Assembly (NCBI GenBank): GCA_028532985.1
Contig: JANCIK010000008.1
Coordinates: forward strand, 2,666,001 to 2,730,000
Reading direction: 5' to 3'
DNA: 64,000 nt
Source of the DNA: Stropharia rugosoannulata
Lineage: Eukaryota; Basidiomycota; Agaricomycetes; Agaricales; Strophariaceae
The first letter of the stretch is position 1. Each line of letters opens with the position of its first letter. This document shows, one piece after another, positions 36,701 through 48,166 of the stretch. A program made the translations under genes and the position numbers. The notes under the pieces are model-generated. The model had not been told where the DNA came from. It ran no database searches and was given only the letters and a program-made list of their open reading frames with translations.

Positions 36701-37422
36701 AGAAGCTAGAGTCAAACAGTGGAGCATTGTGGGCTACAATGCTCTGAAATTTCATCGCGCTGGGTTGAGATGAGCGATTCAATGCGCCCTGAAGTTTCAT
36801 TGCAGCTATCTCCGTGCGCGTGTTGCTTAAAAGCTGGTGTGGAGCTGAGCAGGTCAGAATCAAGTAGTATATATAGAATACTAGCCTTAAAGAGCCCAAC
36901 ATATTTATTGACTTGTTCTTTGAGCTCTACAATGAGCGCTTCTATTTTGTCTCGGTTCCAGAATGTAGCAACAGCGATCCGCACTTTCATACGCCGTGTT
37001 TTGACCCCAGAAGGAGGTAGCAATGCTGCGCACCGTTTCTGTACATTTAGCATCTTGCTATTTCCCAAAATATTTGACGTCGGAATATATGTGCACAATT
37101 TGAAGAACTCGCTTACCTCTTCAGCTCATTTAATGACTCCTTCAAGGACTCGTGAGCATTGCCGTCGAGTTTCTCCAAGTCCGCTCCTAACGTGGAGCTT
37201 ATTCCTTCTAATATGATTTGCACTTCCTCTATGAGATTTTTAGCTCTTCGGAAATTTGCCGGTAACTGCATCCACTAGTGAGTGCCTGGACGACGGGTAT
37301 GGCATACATAGTAAGCCTACCTTGGAAAACGCATCATGTATCTCTCTCGCTACCTCAACCAGATCTTTGACTGCCGTAGCAAGGGCAATAACCGTGAGTG
37401 TAACAGAGAGCGGCTCTGCCAT
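33774..37422 (-). CDS. NLR-like N-terminal helical domain plus TPR protein, no NTPase (copy B)
   Basis: The start 'MAEPLSVTLTVIALATAVKDL' at 37422 is typical of the N-terminal helical domain of fungal NLR-like (STAND) proteins. It continues after introns with 'NFRRAKNLIEEVQIILEGI' and 'ATFWNRDKIEALIVELKEQVNKY'. A 37-nt GT-AG gap near 36886-36850 probably joins this to the main 3-kb exon (down to 33774); the exact junction is uncertain. About 1,000 residues of TPR-like helical pairs follow. I found no Walker A P-loop, so the NACHT/NB-ARC engine usual between these two regions is missing. A paralog is 1-2352. Likely role: cytosolic sensor or scaffold, by inference. Confidence 0.75.
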
Positions 37423-38126
37423 GATGGTTTGTACTGCTTAAAGTTCAACTTCTTGATGACTGACGTCTACGAGTACTGTATACAGCCTGAAGGCATGCTG
37501 ATGCAATTTGGATGCAAAGTCTGAGTAATCAAGGAGACAAAAGGCACTGAGAGTTTACCACAACAAAATTCAAGACCGCCAGCTCGATATTATATGCGTT
37601 CAGAGTGATAGGGTGAATGCGGGAGATACTCTTGTGGCAGGTTGGCGGCAGGTCGTCGGGAGCGCATCAAGGCGGAGTATGGATCTGAGTTTAAAGAAGA
37701 AACTTTCACACGCCGCCATGTAACTGCCGCCATCATGCGCTGAAACACAAGCCAGTCTGTCTGTCTAAACAGAAATAGAGAGTTGGGAGCATACGCTGTA
37801 CAAGTTCTTGGGGGGATCCCAAACTTGACCTTAATTCGGCCTGCGCCAGGGTTGACTTGGGGTAGATGAGCTGGCGCAGACTAGCATGCCGCTACGCCGC
37901 ATTTCGCACGGTGACTTCAACATGAGCCGGGCGTGAGGGCATCTTGTGCTTGAGAAATTAAAGCCCCATGCTCGGGCATATCGACGGGGCTTTGAATTAC
38001 CAGTTGGTAGTAGTAACAAGTACGCCCACGTTCTGATTATCCGCGATCATGATGCCACTTTAAGCAGTACAATTACAGTACAAGATCATTGTTATCATAG
38101 AGTGATTTTCTTTATATTTACATAAT
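37423..38126. other. Intergenic spacer
   Basis: This contains the presumed promoter of TPR gene B and the 3' end of the DUF6534 gene. No exon supported. Confidence 0.4.
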
Positions 38127-39308
38127 TTACTCAGATTGGCTCGTACTCGTTTCTCCAGCTCCGCAGAATATCAATTCCACATCCCGTCTATCCTTCACAG
38201 AACCAGTACTGACTGTCTTCTCTGACTCGTTCCAACAAGGCGGTCGGTCCCCGACACAGTTAGAAATGACTTTGACCCGACTGTTTAGTGCCGCAATCAT
38301 CGAGTTGGAGTAGGTTTTTGCTAGGATCAATGCTGCTATCTCATAGTAAGGCGGGTGGCCGGGTAAATATACTAGTGCAAGGCTTATACCGGCTAATGAA
38401 GCTGAAGACTCGTTAGAAGCAATCGCACCCGTCCCTAACATTCATACCGGTAATAGATCCCGTCTCAATAGACAATCGTATTAATCTCTTCACAATATTG
38501 TGTGTATGTTTGAATCCGGTATCGCGTTTTTTTAACTATATCTAGTGATGAGATTTGCCTCAAGATACTATAACCTTTCTGTAGCACTCACATAGTAAGT
38601 CATAATTACTGCAATCAGGACATCGCAAAGGAGGCCACTGACACCCCATATCTATAAGGTGTAGTTGCTCTTAGTAAACATGGGTATCTAAGCTTATCCG
38701 CAACTTACACCAATGCTGATTAGCGAGATATTAGTAGCAAGAATTCTAGTCAGTAGTTTCGCGCGTTTTGTCTGTATAGCGACGGAGACAGCTGCTCCGA
38801 ACTGGCACATTGACAACTGTTACGAATGAGTTAGTGATGATTTATCAACAACAGGAATAAAGAGTGATAGCAACCATGGAGATTAAAGCGACGGGGTATA
38901 TAGACCTTGTCAGGATGGCGGCTCGATAGCAGTAAAATCCTTGAGTAAGGGCGGCAACTGTACATAAATATCAGCAATCGGAGGTCTTAATCAAAATTTT
39001 GGAACATACTGAAGCCTGTCATTAGTGGTACAGAATACCACGCTGTTCCGACATCATTGATCAGCAAAGGGTTGGAAAACCCAGCTGTAAAAAATCTGAA
39101 CACGTCGTGGGTGACAGCTACTGTTTGGATTGTCTCAAACGCAACCTCGAGGAAGACAGTTATTTTGAGATATCGGCTGTCTTTTGGAAAAGCGATATAA
39201 TACAGATCTGTATATAATATCAACATGCAGTGGGTACTTGAGCAAATCTGCTAAACTCCACTCACAAACTTGTACCAGTAGAAAGCCAAATAATATCCAG
39301 TTGGCCAT
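38127..39308 (-). CDS. DUF6534-type multi-pass membrane protein (copy B)
   Basis: Exon blocks read 'MANWILFGFLLVQ', 'YYIAFPKDSRYLK', 'IAALTQGFYCYRAAILTRS', 'LSMCQFGAAVSVAIQTKR', 'IWGVSGLLCDVLIAVIM', 'RLIRLSIETGSITG' and 'SNSMIAALNSRVKV', each bounded by plausible GT-AG sites. These match the family and the copy at 7323-8698. The ending (SQSE, stop at 38127-38129) is clear. The 5' end is not: family members usually have a short exon before 'MANW', and acceptor-like TTTAATAG lies just upstream, so the true start may be near 39.4-39.5 kb. About seven hydrophobic helices are expected. The function of the family is unknown. It is followed upstream by tyrosinase B on the same strand. Confidence 0.75.
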
Positions 39309-40521
39309 CGTCCCGACTAACTATTAAATAACTTATATGTTTACTACATAATAGGCATACCGGGCTGGTATACCTACAATAATTGTCACACTACGAATGG
39401 GAAAGTAGTGAGATCGAAATTGCTAAGTGATTGACATATTGAGCAGCGTACTCTCTGTACACAAATCCGGGCAACTTGAATGCAAATAAGTCGTTAGCTT
39501 CATTCATTGGACTGGAGTGTATACAGATCAGGACCAAGAGGAGACAGCAGAGGATATCAACGGCGCCAGATTATAAGTCCTGCAGTACACATGGTATGCT
39601 TCGGATATGAAATTGGCATTTGGCGACAGTGTTAACAATCTGATTATTATGGTATGTTCAGACAGGGAAGACGAGAAGGGCGTTCCTTCGAAGTCATCAA
39701 GGAAGATAGATGGTGATAGAATTTAGATGTCTATTTCTAATTTAAGTTAGATTGTGTAGTCATCTGTTAGCTTGAAGCTCCGACTTTTAACATTGCTAGG
39801 AAACTACTGTCATTGTAGGGAAAGTATATCTAAATTTACTGCTCTACAAAAATATCTACGATGGAAACCACGCTGTTCCATCTGTAGCTCTTTGATTATC
39901 TTCACCGAGAACATTTGGAAGCTGTCTTACCTGTACTGCGTGTAAGCTAGTATAAGAATACAGTGACAGACAGCCTGATTAAAATTGAAATGACATGTAA
40001 ACCGATATGCTGGATCTCCCGGTGGTGAATGCGGTAGTGGTCTAAACAACGGGCAGGGTCTTATCAAAGTTAGCGGAATTAAGTTATGTGCAGTCTGCAG
40101 AGACATAATATCCTGCAAATGGTCTTTTTAGGTATTAAAGCGTTGTATCAAAACAATCGTAGGTAAATGTTACGCCGGCTGCCCACGGGCGCCTATTTAT
40201 GATGACAGTGAGAACGATGTTTGATCGCCGTGCTAATTATAGATACTATCTTGTTCAACTCCGAGTCGATTTCAGAAACTGAGTCACGTCAACGAGGCTG
40301 TTTACCTCAGAGTACAAGCAAGGGCTTGTACATAGTATGCTTGACTTCAACCCTCTGGTCGAAAATAACTCTGTGGAGGTCGTTCCTATTATCTTGATGA
40401 CGGTTACTACTCCCGAGAACAGTGGAACGGACATTTTCATTTTTAACAATAACGATGTCTATAGAACTCCGGGGGCTCTATGTACCGGTTTGATTACAAG
40501 AACTTGAGAATACTATTTACG
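39309..40521. other. Spacer upstream of DUF6534 copy B
   Basis: This 1.2-kb AT-rich stretch may include the first exon of the DUF6534 gene near its left end. The rest shows no coding exon, TIR or LTR. Confidence 0.4.
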
Positions 40522-41876
40522 TTAGACATAAGTATAGCAGTTATACTCGCTATGTATATTCAAGACCTTCCATAAAGGAACAGTACGACCCAGTGCTCTT
40601 GACATTTTTAGTGGGTGATCAAGCGTAACATTGATATACGGTGGATCTGTAGTAGACCGACCTGATATTTCATAAAGTCGTGAGGGGACCATTTGCTGCC
40701 ACGACCACCAAATGCGATCGAGGTTGGCGTGATGCAGGTAGAACAGTGGTTCTGATGATATATTCTTAGCATATGGTCTTGATAAGGTGAGACACATGTC
40801 AAAGTACCAACCTCCTGGGCTAGAGTAGAAATTACTCATGTCACCCCCAATAGCCAGATGTCCTCCGTCATGCATTCTATGTCCCTTTGTCACAGGCGCA
40901 CCTTCCAGTTGAATTCTGAAGGTTTCGAATGTGGCCGACTTTGTGGCATTCGCAATTGCGGTCGAATTAAGGTATATTGAGTCCCCAACCCCAATGCCGC
41001 GTGTTAAGCAATGTGTTGTGCGCTGCTTTCCTGGCCCAAGCCGTAGGATAAGATTTGCAAAAGGTCCATCTTGAACGCACCCGCGGAACTTTTCAGGGAA
41101 GATATGTTCATTGGAAGGAATATTGGGCGGAAGTGTATATGTTCCTGGCACACCGTCACCACCGAAACCCGTGAGTGGATCGAAAACAGGAGCGTTGGCC
41201 AAACTACAAAGCTACTGTTAGCCATACATAAAATTATAACGCTTCTTGCATGACTGTAGTGCGTACGAATTTCCAGATTCCGAGTCTTGCGTCCAATCCC
41301 AATATCTAGGTACAAAGTATTGTTGAGCATTTGCCATTGTTTGTAAGACGACAACCTGTAGGCTTACGGAGAGTAGCCCTTATAACCACACTCGTTTCTC
41401 AAGGCATCTTCATATTTCTGTATAAAATGTCTGTGCCAAGGTAAGAATTGTCCCTGTTTTTATTGTGAGCCGCCATTCGCGCAAATTCAGATACAAGACA
41501 GTATTGACACATACGACGAGATGAACATAATCGCTTTGTTGTATATGATATGCCTGAAATTCATCAAAACGTGTCTTGATCTCTTTATACACAGGGTATC
41601 TAGCCGGGAGGGCCTGTAGACAGAGCACAGCTTTTATGTAGTCCGATTTCTCATTATTACCCAGTGTTCTCCTGAGAAGAGCAGTTCAGTAAAAATTTAA
41701 ACAAAAATCAATATATTCTCGTACCACTCATGCCTCTGGTGCAGATCTCTGCAGTATTTTTGATTATAGTGGTCAGTGCGACCTGATAATGGTAGCACCG
41801 AGGCTACGATAGGGATTGTGGCAACGTACAGAAGAAAGAAGGTAATACTACATAACGCATAAACTGACCTAGGCAT
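40522..41876 (-). CDS. Secreted tyrosinase (copy B)
   Basis: This dicopper phenol oxidase is a paralog of 3023-4690. Exons start at 41876 (signal peptide MPRSVYALCSITFFLLY...), 41671 and 41453, followed by three more ending at 40522. Exon borders fall at the same codons as in copy A, for example the split Trp codon after 'QRHE' and the donor after 'YVHLV'. CuA is represented by the His of 'DYVH' and by 'FLPWHRHFI'. CuB is represented by 'HDGGHL' and 'FYLHHANLDRIWW'. The protein ends in 'YNCYTYV'. Unlike copy A, the mature protein begins only ~25 residues before the catalytic domain, with no Ser/Thr-rich stretch. No C-terminal activation domain is present. Confidence 0.9.
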
Positions 41877-42534
41877 CTCTGAAATATAACTCGACTGGCT
41901 GAGCAGCTCATGTCAGCCATATATATACTTGAGCTTGAGCATTCAAGACCCGCAATTACTAAGGACGAAAGAATCCAGTGCTGTGTGTGCCTCAGTGCAT
42001 CAGGATCAAATAGACTACTAGACTCTAGGCCTCAGGGCTCTTCATTATTCAATAGCATCATCTTGAAGAGACTGGGAGAAACTACTGTTAACAGATATCA
42101 TGGGAGATAACCAAGCAACTCCATTGAACAGCTAAATGAAAGCTCCATTATCACCACTACTTTGAAAAGATTCCGATCGTTATCCGAGTGGCGATACACT
42201 TTGCGTCGCATTAAAGTTTATGATGGTCCTACTTAGATAGATAGAGCGATCGTCTTAGTGTTATGGCGCCGGTAAATTCAATTAAATTATAGCTTGTTCC
42301 CGGTCGTCACTGGTCAGACAAGTGAAATACAGCCAGGAACGCCTGGGATCGGGTGCTGCTTTTTAAACATACCAGTCTCGCAGCTATTTGGTCAATCTAA
42401 ATTAAACGATCCGCCATCAGAGGATATAGTAGTGTGTATTAGAGCTTCGAACAATAAAAAATGAATATGAACCGGATCCGTTGTTGCATACAGTTGAGTG
42501 AAGGTTGACTGAAAAGCTGTGACATGATTCCTCA
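41877..42534. other. Promoter-side spacer of tyrosinase B
   Basis: No coding exon is supported. This lies between the tyrosinase start and the remnant of the decayed membrane-protein gene. Confidence 0.4.
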
Positions 42535-43560
42535 ACTAGCAGAGTGAAGGGGAGGGATCTCCAGAACTCTGGCGTTTTTTGCTTGGTTTACTTCGTTTAT
42601 GATCTAAGCAAGCCCCGCTATCCTCGTGTCTCGTGATGATTTCAGGTCCAGATCCTTACAAGTTACATACTTGTGGGAGACGAAGTAAGGCATGATACTG
42701 CAACGGCCGTCCTTTCTCAGCCGGATACCCTAATTGTTGTGACGAGGGCATGAGCTGGTGTTGATTGACTGCGACAGACGCGGGCTGCTTGGAACTAGTT
42801 GGTTGTGTCATTTCCTGAAATACCTGAGCTTGAGGTAACGGTGGAAGTAACAGTAGGGGGCTGAGTCTGTGACATGAAATTGTTTGAGGAATCCAATGGG
42901 GTAAACCATCGCAGAAGAATTGTCCGTCAGGGTGAGGGTAACAGCAGTTGTGCCAGCACCGATCACCCGAAACTCGAGGACGTCGGAGTCCCGCTTTCAG
43001 CGCTTTGTGTATTGGCTGGATTACTGTTTCTGCGTATCCCCGATAATGTGGTCGGGTGGAAACGCTGCCGGCGCACCTTCTGCGTTTATTCCATTTTCTA
43101 TTGCTGATGTACCGTCCTCAATGACCACATCAATTCAGTGCCAGTTGACCAAGACGCATGGCTTTCAGAGTGAATGCTTTGAGTGTACTTCCATCAACAG
43201 ACCACCGATATAAGTACCTGAAAGTAGAGTGAGGGAAGTACAAATTATGCCAAAATCAACCTGTTCGACATGCCTGAGAAGGTGTACAAGAAACTGCCAG
43301 TTTCCTTGATATAGTGGCTCGTACTGAGATAAGGGGCCCCAGCGTTACCTATGTTATTTAGGCCACCTCTGTCAGAAATACAGTCGCCAATATAGATAAT
43401 GCTAGAATCGGTGTCATTGATAAATGTTGTTCGTGCTCCGCACCTTCTTGCAATAACCTCGATTCTTTGAAGGCAGTTTCAGCGAAAAGCGGGATGCATA
43501 TACTTGAGTATGTGATCGGATAGAGAAAAATTGCGAGTATCATCTCCTATGAACCTACCT
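42535..43560 (-). pseudogene. Decayed copy of the Ser/Thr-rich single-pass membrane protein
   Basis: Reading right to left, fragments in different frames match successive parts of the intact gene at 46369-48166. 'NDTDSSIIYIGDCISD' matches '[16 protein letters not shown]'. 'GNAGAPYLSTSHYIKETGSF' matches '[20 protein letters not shown]'. 'RWSVDGSTLKAFTLK' matches '[15 protein letters not shown]'. A Thr/Ser-rich piece (QTQPPTVTSTVTSSSG) follows, and near the end 'RHEDSG' and 'ARVLEIPPLHSA' match 'THQDSG' and '[14 protein letters not shown]'. In-frame stops and frame changes interrupt it, and the transmembrane segment is not recognisable. It is therefore a full-length but degenerate paralog on the same strand, separated from the intact copy by protoporphyrinogen oxidase. 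Confidence 0.75.
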
Positions 43561-44202
43561 CGGCAAAGTTATCGCAGTGCAGGAATGGGGATAAACATCC
43601 TCTCATGCGAGAAGAATGATGACTAGAGATGTTTGCATAGCCCAAGCATAGGACAAAGAACGGGACCATTCCGTTTGCGCCGCGTAAGCTCATTCGAGTC
43701 TAAGGTACCCGCGCACGAGCCCAATTACGCTGGAGAGCTGGGGCGAATTTCGCCTAGTTTCGCCTGCTAATGAGATTGATCCGTCTAAGCCAGACAGTAA
43801 CAGTAGTAGACATTAAGCGTTGGCGGAACAGAGAAGGACTGAGGTGTCCGAGAGTCAAATTCATGGCACCATGTGCAACCTGTTAGGACCCGTTCCAGCA
43901 CGTTCCGCAGATTCGAATAGTTCAGTAGGCGAGTAGTTTCCTGTGTAGTCCTTCAACATCTCCACGAGGTAGTGCCTATGGGCTTGGACATTAATGGCCT
44001 CAAGACGTAGGCAGTAGCGACTAAGTACTTAGCGAGCAACCAGGAAAGAAACCGTTGCGCGTTAAATGTCCCGGTTTCTCACGTTTTAACGGCTACATCT
44101 AGACCGCTCTCCGTCGCTCTCAGGCGCAATGTCTAACCACGGCCTGCTTTACTTTGCCTCATTTTCCTCTCTGAAGGCATCCCATGCTCACTTACAAGTA
44201 AA
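43561..44202. other. Spacer upstream of protoporphyrinogen oxidase
   Basis: This is the presumed promoter region of the oxidase gene. No coding exon seen. Confidence 0.4.
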
Positions 44203-45840
44203 ATGACTCCCGGGAAGATAGCGGTACTTGGTGGGGGACTGACAGGACTTTCATCGGCGTTTCACCTTTCACGACGATTTCCAAAGTCTCAAATCGTACT
44301 GCTAGAAAGGCAGGCTCAACTAGGTGGATGGGTCAAGTCGAAAAGAGTAGATTTGCCGACATTGGACGCGTCTGTCTTGATAGAGGGAGGGCCACGAACT
44401 CTACGGCCCAATAACCAGTCTGTGCTCGAGTTGGTGAGTCATTGCGCATGCATGTGCGGTTTAGAAACACTTGCTGACGTTTTGTACAACCAGGTGAACT
44501 TGTTGAATCTTAAAAATGAAGTAATTACTGTTCCAAAGTCATCCCCACCGGCCAAATCGCGTTATCTATACATTCCTGAAGGATACTCAACAGTCTCTGG
44601 TCTTCAACGCATACCATCGTCCATTATATCACTCGTCTCATCCCCGCTATTCCCCATGATGCTCTCAGCAGTCCTTCGCGAGCCTTTCAAACGGGCTAAT
44701 CGACCTTCCAATAGCGAGGACGAAAGTGTTGATTCATTTTTCAACCGGAGATTTGGGGAAACCTTTGCACGGACGTTTGGCAGTGCCCTGGTTCACGGGA
44801 TCTACGCCACTGACTCCAGACAGCTTAGTACGCGCGCCGCCTTTCCTGGCATCTGGGATGCAGAGTCTCGGGGTGGGGGAAGTATGATCAAGGGTCTAAT
44901 CACGTCGGCTAGAAGGAAATTGCCACAAGAAACGTACGACCTAGGAGATATTCAACCTTTGATGGAAGATGCCTCGGTGTACTCGTTCAGGAATGGAATG
45001 CAGACCTTAACCGCCGCCCTTGCTAAGAGCCTGAAATCATCAAAGAACGTGGATATTATTAAGGGCACTCAAATTTCGAGTCTTAACCTCCATGACGATA
45101 GGATCATAGAGGTTGTGTCATCTGCTCACAATTCACTGAACTCTTCTGAACTACAGTTATAGATCTCACACTCGTCCGGATCACCAGTACAAGTTACGCA
45201 TGCAGTATCCGCTCTTCCGCTACCGATCTTAGACCGCATTCTCAAGGTTAGTCAGGGCATTGCTCTACCTAACCTCACAGCGAACCCACTCTCCTCTGTC
45301 CGGGTCGTCAACTTGATATTCCCCTGTCCCCCAAAGAACATCCATCCAGAAGGCTTTGGATACTTGATTCCGCGCTCTCCCAATGGTTACTCTGCAGACT
45401 CACCCGGGATCCTAGGTGCAGTCTTCGATTCATGCTCTTTGCATGAACAAGACACCCCGCAAATGGCCAACTATTACACCGACTCCCCGTTCACCAAGCT
45501 CACGATGATGACCGGGGGGCCGTACCCGAAGCCGCCGCTCCCCAACACACTCACGTCTTCCCCTGGAGATGATGATATCCCCCCTTTCATCCGCGCACTG
45601 CTTCAGGCACTGCAGACGCAGTTAGGGCGGCGTATACCCGACCCGGTGTACTGGCGTATTTGGGACAATGAAGAATGTATCCCAACACTGACTCCTGGGC
45701 ATATGGAGCGCATGGAGGAGATGCGTAGCGTGTTGCAGAATGAAGGAGGCCGGCTAGAAGTTATAGGCGCCGGTGTTGGCGGGGTGAGTGTCGGGGACTG
45801 CATACAGGCAGGAAGAGGTGTGGGCAGAGACTGGAAATGA
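44203..45840 (+). CDS. HEM14: Protoporphyrinogen IX oxidase (heme synthesis)
   Basis: This FAD enzyme converts protoporphyrinogen IX to protoporphyrin IX, the penultimate step of heme synthesis at the inner mitochondrial membrane. The N terminus 'KIAVLGGGLTGLSSAFHLSRR' carries the dinucleotide-binding GxGxxG-type motif, followed by 'EGGPRTLRP'. 'FARTFGSALVHGIYATDSRQ' and 'LPNLTANPLSSVRVVNLIF' are typical of the family. Two introns are inferred: 44434-44493 (60 nt, in frame and stop-free) and 45112-45162 (51 nt). Removing both leaves 508 aa. The second must be removed because it carries a stop. The annotated start begins almost at the FAD motif, so there is no cleavable targeting sequence. Confidence 0.92.
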
Positions 45841-46368
45841 AATTATTTTATACCTCATCCACAGCAGTCAAATTGACATCTCAGATTTGCAGTACATTCA
45901 GACGAATATGCCATTCAATAACATTCCAGCTTCCTAAATTTACTTTTACACCATACCGGCCCATAAGGTTACATAGTTATGTAAGTGCTTCAGCTAAAAA
46001 CAACTGCATGTTGGTCGTTAATTCTGATGAAACGCAAAGACTGTAGACCGAAAGATGTACAGAAACAGGCTATACTTGTAATCGCGTCAAATTAATAACG
46101 CTGGGAGTCGCAATGCTATGTACGGGAAGTTGCTGAGAATGTAAATGAGTGTAAATTTTTGGTCGGAGACAATTGATAAAACAAAAAAGGCGATTTATAC
46201 TATAAAAGAGTGACTGGTGTTTGGGTAATAGATTAAAAGCAACAAAGGCCAGAGGAAATATATAGACAGATGGCTAGGAAAGTAGTACAAGCAATAAGAA
46301 TACATAATATGCACCAAAAAAAACAGGAATTACAGGTTGACAACGCGAAGCGGTTCAAGTTAGAACGG
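45841..46368. other. Convergent 3' spacer
   Basis: AT-rich spacer between the 3' ends of the oxidase and the membrane-protein gene. Nothing coding seen. Confidence 0.45.
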
Positions 46369-48166
46369 TTACTCGGCCGAATAGCTCGGTGGCATCTCCA
46401 AAATCGTACGGCCTCCTTGCGTCAGGGGAATTCGTACCCCGCTGTCCTGGTGCGTCATAATAAGCTCAGACTCTGGTCTTTCGTTGCTGGGCGATGAAAA
46501 TGCAGTGGACATCGATGGACTTTGCGCATGACTGGGACTATCCAACGGCCGGCGCTTCTCGTCGCTGTATAGCTGGCCAGGCGCGAACGGAGTAGGTTGA
46601 AAGTGGCTTGACGACGAAGAATACTCGGTGGTGGGAGAAACTGCACCGCTCCGTGTTGCGCCTGCCTCTGACCGTATCGTGGCCGACGGGAGATCGGTGA
46701 ATGGCTGGACGACATGGGTAATTGGACCCGGGACTTCAATAGTAGGAACCGCCTGCCGTCTGTTTTTTCTTCGGCGCAAGAAAAACACAAGGAGGAACAG
46801 GAGGAGGAGGGCAATGACGCCTCCCAGTGCACCGGCGATGATACCAGTGTGGCTGCCGCCCCCGTTAGCCCCAGTGGCGCCGGGAGAGCCTGTTGTATCG
46901 GCTGAGTTACTTCCATTGTGGTTAGTTCCGCTCGCGCCTCCGGTCTCAGACGGCGACGATGAGCCACCCCCTGATGTCCCTGTGGCTGAACCCGAAACAG
47001 GTGGAATCCCAGTAGGATATGATTGGGTGACAGTGGAATTGCCGCCACCGACGGTGACAGTGATGGCACCACTTCCAGAGCCTATGACCACCGTCGATGA
47101 CTGGCTTCCACCTGTGGTCGGCGTTGGCCCTACGCTACCTCCGGTCACAGTTGGGGAGGAGCCGGCAGCAGTGCTGCCCTGTGAGGACGATGAACTCGCA
47201 GAGTTTGCCGGGGCGGAAGGGATGCTGCTCGGTGCTACTCCTCCAACATCCTGTCCGGCAGTATTTCCGTTCTGTACGAGAACCTGGTAGATCGAGAGAG
47301 GCGTGGTTCCGCTGTTTCCATTGTAGACAACCTTCAAGGTATGCTGATTCCCTTGAAGAACCCCAGTCGAGAAGAAGCGCTGGTTGAACTCGGCACCAGT
47401 CTGTTGCGAAGCAGCACCATTGAGGCTGAAGGGAACAGGCGTTCCTCCGTCGATAGACCAGGTGCCTGTTGTTGGGGCAAATGCATTTCCAGATAGATAG
47501 TAGCCCAGCCAAATGAGAGATCTTCCTGAACAACAATGAATTCGGGTTGCCCGCCGATAAAAAGGAAAGCATTACGTACCTGTGAATTGCATCGTAAAGG
47601 CAGCACCATTTGTGTTTGTCGCCTGTCCCGGTCCATTCGAGGACCAGCCTGAGCCGTAATTGAAAGAAGGATCGCCAACTAAGTATGTTATCGCGGCATT
47701 TGCCTCGGAGACACTTGCAGAGGGAATATAAAAAATGTAGTCGAACCAGTAGCCACTTGGATTTGGCGTTGGTACCGTCACAACCAGCGTATGCTGTGTG
47801 TCAGCCAGGCCGTTTATTTGACAGTGCATCACCCCGTTCTCTGCAGCGCCTAATTGATTATTAGGTATCACTGTGCCGTCGACGGTGCATTGGCGATTGG
47901 GGTTGGTACTGTCCACCGTGGTTCCAAACACGCCAACGTATGTTCCTACAACAGTGAGTACGCTCATCAAGGAGACATGTAGTTGATAGCCTACCAGAGA
48001 AAGTGTAGGTAAAGCTCCCAGTACCCTTGGTATAATGATTGGTTCTCCTGTACGGCGCCCCATAATTCCCCAAGTTGTCCACACTGCCTACATCCGCAAT
48101 CCAGTTCCCAGTGTAGCTTATTGCGGGATCTGTATCATCTATCATGATAAGTTTTGTTTGCGACAT
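46369..48166 (-). CDS. Single-pass membrane protein with two beta-type ectodomains and Ser/Thr-rich stalk
   Basis: The protein starts '[18 protein letters not shown]' and has two related halves. The first contains '[20 protein letters not shown]'; the second contains '[14 protein letters not shown]' and '[17 protein letters not shown]'. These look like tandem galactose-binding-like beta domains common in Agaricomycetes. A ~130-residue Ser/Thr/Gly-rich stalk follows, then one membrane helix ([18 protein letters not shown]), a basic stop-transfer run (RRRKNRR) and a ~120-residue cytosolic tail. Introns lie near 47950 and 47560. The architecture resembles cell-wall or surface sensors, but no ligand can be named. 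No classical signal peptide is visible at the chosen start. A degenerate paralog lies at 42535-43560. Confidence 0.8.

Noticed and set aside
46628..47290. 220-codon + strand frame opposite the membrane-protein gene
   Set aside because: Proline/valine low complexity produced by the antisense of the Ser/Thr/Gly-rich stalk.
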